Source of the DNA: JBEAOO01 sp041164825
Lineage (GTDB): Bacteria; Pseudomonadota; Gammaproteobacteria; Burkholderiales; Burkholderiaceae_C
Direction of reading: 5' to 3'
NCBI GenBank assembly: GCA_041164825.1
Contig: JBEAOO010000171.1
Coordinates: forward strand, 1-11,908
DNA: 11,908 bases
Of this stretch, positions 6,462 through 11,908 are shown piece by piece. Position 1 is the stretch's first letter. Each line of letters begins with the position of its first letter. The translations under genes were made by a program, and so were the position numbers. The notes under the pieces are model-generated. The model ran no database searches. It was not told the DNA's origin and was given only the letters and a program-made list of their open reading frames with translations.

Positions 6462-6487
6462 TAGGGTTTAACGAAAGCTTAAACCTA
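6462..6487. promoter_or_regulatory. Dyad between the beta-glucosidase and binding-protein genes
   Basis: TAGGGTTTAA and TTAAACCTA form an inverted repeat (nine pairs with one bulged G) around CGAAAGC. It lies 32 bases after the beta-glucosidase stop and about 125 bases before the binding-protein start. No T-run follows, so a simple terminator is doubtful. It could be an operator, a processing hairpin, or part of a second promoter; the surrounding AT-rich patch is unusual in this GC-rich window. Confidence 0.4.
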
Positions 6488-6602
6488 GGTCTGTCCCTAT
6501 GGCGACATCCGCCCCCGGACGTTTCCAATTCAGTTCCAAGCCTGCGGCAGCGGCAGGTTTCATTCGGGCCCCCAGCCCACCGCTGCAACCCCCCAAAAAA
6601 AT

Positions 6603-6608
6603 GGAGAC
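6603..6608 (+). promoter_or_regulatory. Ribosome binding site that sets the binding-protein start
   Basis: GGAGAC lies four bases before ATG 6613. It also overlaps the in-frame ATG at 6601, which would therefore lack its own site. This favours 6613, which leaves a textbook signal peptide. Confidence 0.65.
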
Positions 6609-6612
6609 ATTC

Positions 6613-7845
6613 ATGATCGTTCGACCCACGCAAATCGCCGCCGCACTGATCGCTGGCTTTGGTCTCATCGGAGCGGCCCACGCTCAGAAGGCTGAAGTCA
6701 TTCACTGGTGGACCTCGGGCGGCGAAGCCGCCGCCATCAAGGAATTCGCCAATGCCTACACCAAGGCCGGTGGCACCTGGGTCGACACCCCGATCGCTGG
6801 CGGTGGCGGCGCTCAAGCCCGCACGGTGACGGTCAACCGCACCATGGGCGGCGACGCACCGACGGCGGCCCAGTTCAACTACGGCAAGCAGTACGAAGAG
6901 GTCATCAAAGAAGGCCTGCTGAACAACCTGGACGACGTGGCCGCCAAGGGCAATTGGGACAAGCTGCTGCCTGAAAAAATCAAGGCCTCGATCAAGATCG
7001 GCGGCCACTACTACGCGGTGCCGGTCAACCTGCACAACGAAAACTGGGTTTGGTACAACAAGGCCGTGCTGACCAAGGCCGGCGTCACCAAAGACCCGCA
7101 AACCCTGGACGAAATCTTTGCCGCCATGGACAAGGTCAAGGCCACCGGCGTGCTGCCGCTGGCCCTGGGCGGCCAAGGGTGGCAAGAAGGCATCACCTTC
7201 CGCTCGATCCTGCTGGCCACCGGTGGCCGTGATCTGTACCTGAAGACCTTCAAGGACAAAGACGCCTCCACCCCTGGCTTCCGCAAGGCCGTGGAGAGCT
7301 TCAAGAAGCTCAAGGGCTATGTGGATCCAGGCTCGCCGGGCCGCGATTGGAACATCGCCACCGGCATGGTGATCGAGGGCAAGGCGGGCTTCCAGTTCAT
7401 GGGTGACTGGGCCAAGGGCGAGTTCGTCAACGCCAAGAAGGCTGCGGGCACCGATTTCGGCTGCTTCATGGCCGGCGGCCCCAAGATGGCCTACGCCATC
7501 GGCGGCGACGTGTTCGTGTTCCCCAAGACCAAGGCCGGTGAAACCACCGCTACCCCGGCCCAGCGCAAGCTGGCCGAGCTGATGATCTCGCCGGCTGGCC
7601 AGGTCGCGTTCAACAACAAGAAGGGCTCGATCCCGATCCGCACCGACGTCGACCTGACCTCGGTCGACATCTGCGCCCAACAAGGCGTGAACGCGATCAA
7701 GGAAAACCGTCTGCTGGAGAGCGACAACGAGCTGCTGACCCCGGATGCCAAGGGCGCGTTTGAAGATGCAGTCAGCAAGTACTGGAACTCGGCCCAGTCG
7801 ACCGACGACGCCATCAAGGCCATGGGCACGGCCCTGAAGCGCTAA
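6613..7845 (+). CDS. Periplasmic sugar-binding protein of a CUT1 ABC importer (GtsA-like)
   Basis: 410 residues from ATG 6613. The N-terminus is a Sec signal peptide: MIVRPTQ, a hydrophobic core AAALIAGFGLIG, and a likely cleavage after AHA at residue 24, releasing a mature protein that starts QKAEVIHWWTSGGEAAA. That start and the GGGG loop in TPIAGGGGAQARTV are typical of the glucose/mannose-type binding proteins (COG1653; Pseudomonas GtsA is the nearest named relative I recall). The mature protein has only two cysteines (in FGCFM and DICAQ), which may form a disulfide. It captures sugar in the periplasm and delivers it to the two permeases encoded next. The open frame extends upstream to 6499, but that part lacks a ribosome site and would bury the signal peptide. 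The substrate cannot be read from sequence: glucose is possible, while the neighbouring glycosidases argue for short beta-oligosaccharides. Confidence 0.93.
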   Translation: MIVRPTQIAAALIAGFGLIGAAHAQKAEVIHWWTSGGEAAAIKEFANAYTKAGGTWVDTPIAGGGGAQARTVTVNRTMGGDAPTAAQFNYGKQYEEVIKEGLLNNLDDVAAKGNWDKLLPEKIKASIKIGGHYYAVPVNLHNENWVWYNKAVLTKAGVTKDPQTLDEIFAAMDKVKATGVLPLALGGQGWQEGITFRSILLATGGRDLYLKTFKDKDASTPGFRKAVESFKKLKGYVDPGSPGRDWNIATGMVIEGKAGFQFMGDWAKGEFVNAKKAAGTDFGCFMAGGPKMAYAIGGDVFVFPKTKAGETTATPAQRKLAELMISPAGQVAFNNKKGSIPIRTDVDLTSVDICAQQGVNAIKENRLLESDNELLTPDAKGAFEDAVSKYWNSAQSTDDAIKAMGTALKR

Positions 7846-7859
7846 GCCGCTTCACCCCA

Positions 7860-7884
7860 CCCGGGCGCCACGCTGGTGCCCGGG
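7860..7884 (+). terminator. Strong hairpin after the binding-protein gene (attenuator or partial terminator)
   Basis: CCCGGGCGCCA pairs with TGGTGCCCGGG (11 pairs including one G-U wobble) around the 3-base loop CGC, 15 bases after the stop. It is followed by the pyrimidine-rich TTCTCCTCCTATTCATT rather than a clean T-run. Hairpins at this position are common in binding-protein-dependent transporters, where they leave more message for the binding protein than for the membrane parts. Partial termination or 3' end protection is inferred. Confidence 0.6.
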
Positions 7885-7965
7885 TTCTCCTCCTATTCAT
7901 TCGTGTGCAGCTGACTGGCGTGTGAAACACCCGGGTCGCGCTGCCGCATGCACCGAGAGTCCCCC

Positions 7966-8865
7966 ATGGCACGCACTACGCGACCTCGACGCCTGAACCT
8001 GGCGCTGCACGCCGCCTTGCTCCCCCTGGCCATCACCACGCTGCTGGCCTATGTGGGCTCGGTGCTGTGGAGCATCCGCATCTCGCTGACCACCTCCAAG
8101 ATGATGCCGCGCAACGACTGGGCCGGCCTGAGCCAGTTCGAACGCCTGTTCGACACCGACCGCTGGATCGTCTCGCTGCAGCACATGGGCCTGCTGGCCG
8201 TGGTCTACATCGGCGGCGTGATCATTCTGGGCACGCTGATGGCGGTGTTCATCGACCAGCAGGTCAAGGGCGAGAGCTGGTTCCGCACCATTTTTCTCTA
8301 CCCCTTTGCGATGAGTTTTGTGGTGACGGGCCTCATCTGGCAGTGGCTGTTCAACCCCACCATGGGGCTGCAAAACTCGGTGCGCGCCATGGGCTGGGAG
8401 AGCTTCACCTTTGACTGGACGGTGCGCCAGGACATGGTGCTCTACGCCGTCGGCCTGGGCATGGTGTGGCAGGGCTGCGGCACCACCATGGCCATCATCT
8501 TGGCCGCGCTGCGTGGCGTGGACGACGAGCAGTGGAAGGCGGCCCGCCTGGAGGGCGTCTCCAAGCCGCGCTACTACTGGAGCATCGTGCTGCCGCAAAT
8601 CGGCCCGGCGTTTGCCACCTCGTTTGTGCTGCTGGCCGTGGCGCTGGTGCGCACGTTCGACATCGTGGCGGTGATGACCAGCGGTGGCCCGGGTGACGCC
8701 AGCGAAGTGCCGGCCAAATTCATCATCGACCACCTGTTCGGCCGCAACAACATCGGCCTGGCCTCGGCCGCCTCCGTGGTGATGTTGATCACCGTGTTCA
8801 CCGTGCTGACGCCGCTGCTGTACTGGCGGTCCAAGGTTCAGGCCCGCCTGAACGCCGGCCACTGA
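7966..8865 (+). CDS. ABC sugar transporter permease 1 (MalF/UgpA family, GtsB-like)
   Basis: 299 residues from ATG 7966, with a weak GAGAG site at 7955-7959. An in-frame ATG at 7948 would add six residues but has no ribosome site. The N-terminus is basic (MARTTRPRRL), followed by a membrane segment at about 13-37. Further hydrophobic segments lie at about 75-96, 107-129, 158-182, 213-238 and 267-287, six in all, as expected for a CUT1 permease. The cytoplasmic EAA coupling loop is clear at about 190-210 (KAARLEGVSKPRYYWSIVLP, with the conserved Gly and terminal LP). This loop contacts the ATPase encoded two genes downstream. It pairs with permease 2 to form the inner-membrane channel. The 120-base gap from the binding-protein gene holds a strong hairpin; only 12 bases separate it from permease 2. 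Confidence 0.93.
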   Translation: MARTTRPRRLNLALHAALLPLAITTLLAYVGSVLWSIRISLTTSKMMPRNDWAGLSQFERLFDTDRWIVSLQHMGLLAVVYIGGVIILGTLMAVFIDQQVKGESWFRTIFLYPFAMSFVVTGLIWQWLFNPTMGLQNSVRAMGWESFTFDWTVRQDMVLYAVGLGMVWQGCGTTMAIILAALRGVDDEQWKAARLEGVSKPRYYWSIVLPQIGPAFATSFVLLAVALVRTFDIVAVMTSGGPGDASEVPAKFIIDHLFGRNNIGLASAASVVMLITVFTVLTPLLYWRSKVQARLNAGH

Positions 8866-8877
8866 AAGAGCCCCGCC

Positions 8878-9777
8878 ATGTCCACATCCTCTACCGTGAA
8901 AAGCGCTGCGGGCCGCCCGCACCGCGGCAAGTTCACCCCCGCCCGGCTCGGTGTCTACGCCTTCTTGCTGAGCGCCTCGGCCTTCTTTTTGTTGCCGCTG
9001 TATGTGATGGTCGTCACGTCGCTCAAGACGTCTGACGAAGTGCGACTAGCCTTGCTGTTTGCCTGGCCCGCGTCGCCGCAGTTTGGCAACTGGGCGGAGG
9101 CCTGGTCCACCGCCTGCATCTCGTTGGCCTGCGAGGGCATCCAGGGTGGCTTCTGGAACTCGGTGCGCTTGGTCGTGCCGGCCACCGCGCTCTCGGTGTT
9201 CCTGGCCGCGCTCAACGGTTATGCGTTGAGCTTCTGGAAATCCAAGTGGGGCGACCTGCTGTTTGCAGTCTTGATGCTGGGCGCGTTTGTGCCCTTCCAG
9301 GTGATGATTTTTCCGCTGGTCGCGTGGTTCCGCCTGGGCGGGTTCTACAACACCTACTGGTCGATCCTGCTGGTGCACTGCATCTTCGGCATGCCGGTGT
9401 TGACGCTGCTGTTCCGCAACTACTACATCTCCATCCCGCAAGAGCTGTTCAAGGCCGCGCGCATTGACGGTGGTGGTTTCTGGCGCATCTTCTTGCAGCT
9501 GATGCTGCCGATGGCCACGCCGATGTTGATCGTCGCCACCATCTTGCAAGTCACCGGCATCTGGAACGACTACCTGTTCGGCCTGATCTTCGCCGGCAAG
9601 GACAACTACCCGATGACCGTGCAGCTCAACAACCTGGTCAACACGACCTTCGGCGAGCGCCGCTACAACATCGACATGGCCGCCACCATCCTCACCTCGC
9701 TGGTGCCGCTGGCCGTGTACTTCTTCTCCGGACGCTGGTTCGTCCGCGGCATCGCCGCCGGCGCCGTCAAGGGCTAA
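8878..9777 (+). CDS. ABC sugar transporter permease 2 (MalG/UgpE family, GtsC-like)
   Basis: 299 residues. Hydrophobic segments lie at about 24-47, 95-117, 126-150, 159-180, 208-228 and 268-286. The EAA loop at about 189-211 reads ELFKAARIDGGGFWRIFLQL then MLP, the typical MalG-side version. A periplasmic loop between the first two segments has two close cysteines (Cys80 and Cys85, in STACISLACEG) that I recall as usual for the glucose-type CUT1 permeases; they may form a disulfide. It forms the channel heterodimer with permease 1. The 12-base spacing after permease 1 implies a shared message and balanced translation. The gene is followed by a 97-base gap with a hairpin right after the stop. 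Confidence 0.93.
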   Translation: MSTSSTVKSAAGRPHRGKFTPARLGVYAFLLSASAFFLLPLYVMVVTSLKTSDEVRLALLFAWPASPQFGNWAEAWSTACISLACEGIQGGFWNSVRLVVPATALSVFLAALNGYALSFWKSKWGDLLFAVLMLGAFVPFQVMIFPLVAWFRLGGFYNTYWSILLVHCIFGMPVLTLLFRNYYISIPQELFKAARIDGGGFWRIFLQLMLPMATPMLIVATILQVTGIWNDYLFGLIFAGKDNYPMTVQLNNLVNTTFGERRYNIDMAATILTSLVPLAVYFFSGRWFVRGIAAGAVKG

Positions 9778-9802
9778 GAAGCTGTGAACGTTTCGCAGCT
9801 TC
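9778..9802 (+). other. Hairpin directly after the permease 2 stop
   Basis: Starting at the first base after the TAA, GAAGCTGTGAA pairs with TTTCGCAGCTTC (11 pairs including one U-G wobble) around a 3-base loop. No T-run follows, so it more likely protects or processes the message between the permease and ATPase genes than terminates it. Confidence 0.5.
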
Positions 9803-9874
9803 CGAAACAGCACTGATCAAGGTTGAGGCGACGCGCCTCAGTCCCAGAACAACACCCCACACATCGGATCCATC

Positions 9875-10960
<1,086 letters not shown>

Positions 10961-10982
10961 ACGCGCATTTGTGAGTCAGGTG

Positions 10983-11006
10983 GGCGACGCCGTGGTTGGC
11001 GGCGCC
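10983..11006 (+). other. Hairpin between the ATPase and beta-mannosidase genes
   Basis: GGCGACGCC pairs with GGCGGCGCC (eight pairs and one A-G mismatch) around a 6-base loop. No T-run follows. It may be a weak attenuator or message-stabilising structure; in DNA this GC-rich, chance cannot be excluded. Confidence 0.4.
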
Positions 11007-11052
11007 TGCGCTGAACCGCTCCCACTGACCGCCCCCCGAGCCTGCCCACCCC

Positions 11053-11908
11053 ATGCGCCCGTTGATCGATCGCTCCTTGCACACCGGCTGGCAACTGCGC
11101 GAGGTCGACCCCGCGTTGGGCGAGGCCGCGCTGTGGGCCAGTGACGGCCCCGCTGCGGACTGGTTGCCCGCCACCGTGCCCGGCACGGTCTACCAAGACC
11201 TGATCGCACAGGGCCGCATCCCCGACCCCTTCATCGGCCGCAACGAGGCCGAGGTGCAGTGGGTGGCCGACCGCGACTGGGCGTATCGGCTCGACTTTGA
11301 CCTCGCTGAAGCCGACCGCCGCACAGCGATGGCGCTGGTGTTTGACGGCCTCGATACCTTTGCCCAGGTCTGGCTCAACGGCGAGTGCGTGCGGGTCAGC
11401 GACAACATGTTTGTGCCCGCGCGGGTGGACGTGAGCCAGCGCCTGCGCGTGGGCAGCAACCGCCTGTGCATCCGGTTTGACAGCGCCTTGCGCCGCGGCC
11501 GCGCGCTCGAAGCGCACCATGGCCGCCGCCCCTTGTGGAACGGCGACGCCAGCCGCCTCTATGTGCGCAAAGCGCCCTACCACTACGGCTGGGACTGGGG
11601 CCCGACGCTGCTCACGGCCGGCCCCTGGAAGCCTGTTCGTTTGGAAGCCAGCGACCTGCGCGTGGCCGAGCTGGACAGCACGGTGTGGCTGGCCGACGAC
11701 TTCGCGCAAGCGCGGGTCGATGTGCGCAGCACGCTCGATGGCGATGTGCACGGTGCGGTGCTGCGCCACCGTTTGCGCGATGCCGCCGGCGCGCTGGTGG
11801 CCGAGGTGCAAGCGCCAGCGGCGCAGGCTCAATCGATGAGCCTGCCCATCGCCCAGCCGCAACTCTGGTGGCCCGTGGGCCATGGCGCGCAGCCGCTCTA
11901 CACGCTGC
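11053..11908 (+). CDS. GH2 beta-mannosidase, N-terminal part (cut by window edge)
   Basis: 285 residues are visible from ATG 11053 and the frame is still open at the right edge; full GH2 beta-mannosidases are roughly 800-900 residues. The visible part is the N-terminal sugar-binding (jelly-roll) domain and the start of the next immunoglobulin-like domain. Diagnostic stretches are TVPGTVYQDLIAQGRIPDPF (41-60), GRNEAEVQWVADRDWAYR (62-79), FDGLDTFAQVWLNG (97-110) and APYHYGWDWGPTLLTAGPWK (174-193), the last typical of beta-mannosidases rather than beta-galactosidases or glucuronidases. The catalytic glutamates lie outside the window. No signal peptide is visible (MRPLIDRSLHTGW), so it should act in the cytoplasm, releasing mannose from short beta-mannosides. 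No clear ribosome site precedes the ATG (CCCACCCC). It follows the ATPase gene by 92 bases and is probably in the same transcription unit. Confidence 0.9.
   Translation, partial: MRPLIDRSLHTGWQLREVDPALGEAALWASDGPAADWLPATVPGTVYQDLIAQGRIPDPFIGRNEAEVQWVADRDWAYRLDFDLAEADRRTAMALVFDGLDTFAQVWLNGECVRVSDNMFVPARVDVSQRLRVGSNRLCIRFDSALRRGRALEAHHGRRPLWNGDASRLYVRKAPYHYGWDWGPTLLTAGPWKPVRLEASDLRVAELDSTVWLADDFAQARVDVRSTLDGDVHGAVLRHRLRDAAGALVAEVQAPAAQAQSMSLPIAQPQLWWPVGHGAQPLYTL

Noticed and set aside
9784..9797. LacI-type operator centred on AACGTT after permease 2
   Set aside because: Only the central six bases are palindromic as an operator, whereas the same bases form the loop end of a much better 11-pair hairpin.
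6409..9813. Long minus-strand frames opposite the binding-protein and permease genes
   Set aside because: Their composition (His/Gln/Arg/Gly-rich) and exact overlap with clear ABC transporter genes mark them as shadows.

Overview
The window is GC-rich, densely coded bacterial chromosome. Protein families, codon use and a GC-rich dispersed intergenic repeat (about 2405-2503) that resembles repeats I recall from Comamonadaceae point to a Burkholderiales betaproteobacterium, probably Comamonadaceae. I cannot assign a genus. I see no RNA gene, insertion sequence, phage gene or CRISPR array.

Left part (1-4428, minus strand): three genes in the order prkA/yeaG, yeaH, spoVR/ycgB. They encode a PrkA-type serine protein kinase, a DUF444 protein with a von Willebrand A-like fold, and a SpoVR family protein whose C-terminus runs off the left edge. 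This is the conserved YeaG-YeaH-YcgB stress and starvation module. yeaH and spoVR overlap at an ATGA junction, while prkA and yeaH are separated by a 114-base gap filled by the structured repeat. Upstream of prkA there is an almost perfect sigma-54 promoter (4643-4659, minus strand), followed by a leader of about 200 bases with two stem-loops. This fits the nitrogen-stress (NtrC/sigma-54) control known for enterobacterial yeaGH.

Middle (4429-5025): a 597-base divergent intergenic region. The prkA promoter and leader lie on its left side. A perfect 14-bp LacI-type palindrome (4913-4926) lies on its right side, 99 bases before the next gene.

Right part (5026-11908, plus strand): a sugar-utilisation cluster with a GH1 beta-glucosidase, a CUT1-type ABC importer (periplasmic binding protein, two permeases, ATPase) and the 5' part of a GH2 beta-mannosidase. 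Neither glycosidase has a signal peptide. The simplest reading is that short beta-linked gluco- or manno-oligosaccharides are imported whole and hydrolysed in the cytoplasm under a LacI-family repressor encoded outside the window. Hairpins in the gaps after the binding-protein gene (7860-7884), after permease 2 (9778-9802) and after the ATPase gene (10983-11006) may tune relative expression inside the operon.

There is no sign of a wholly new system. The most useful observations are the regulatory sites and the poorly understood kinase/DUF444/SpoVR module.
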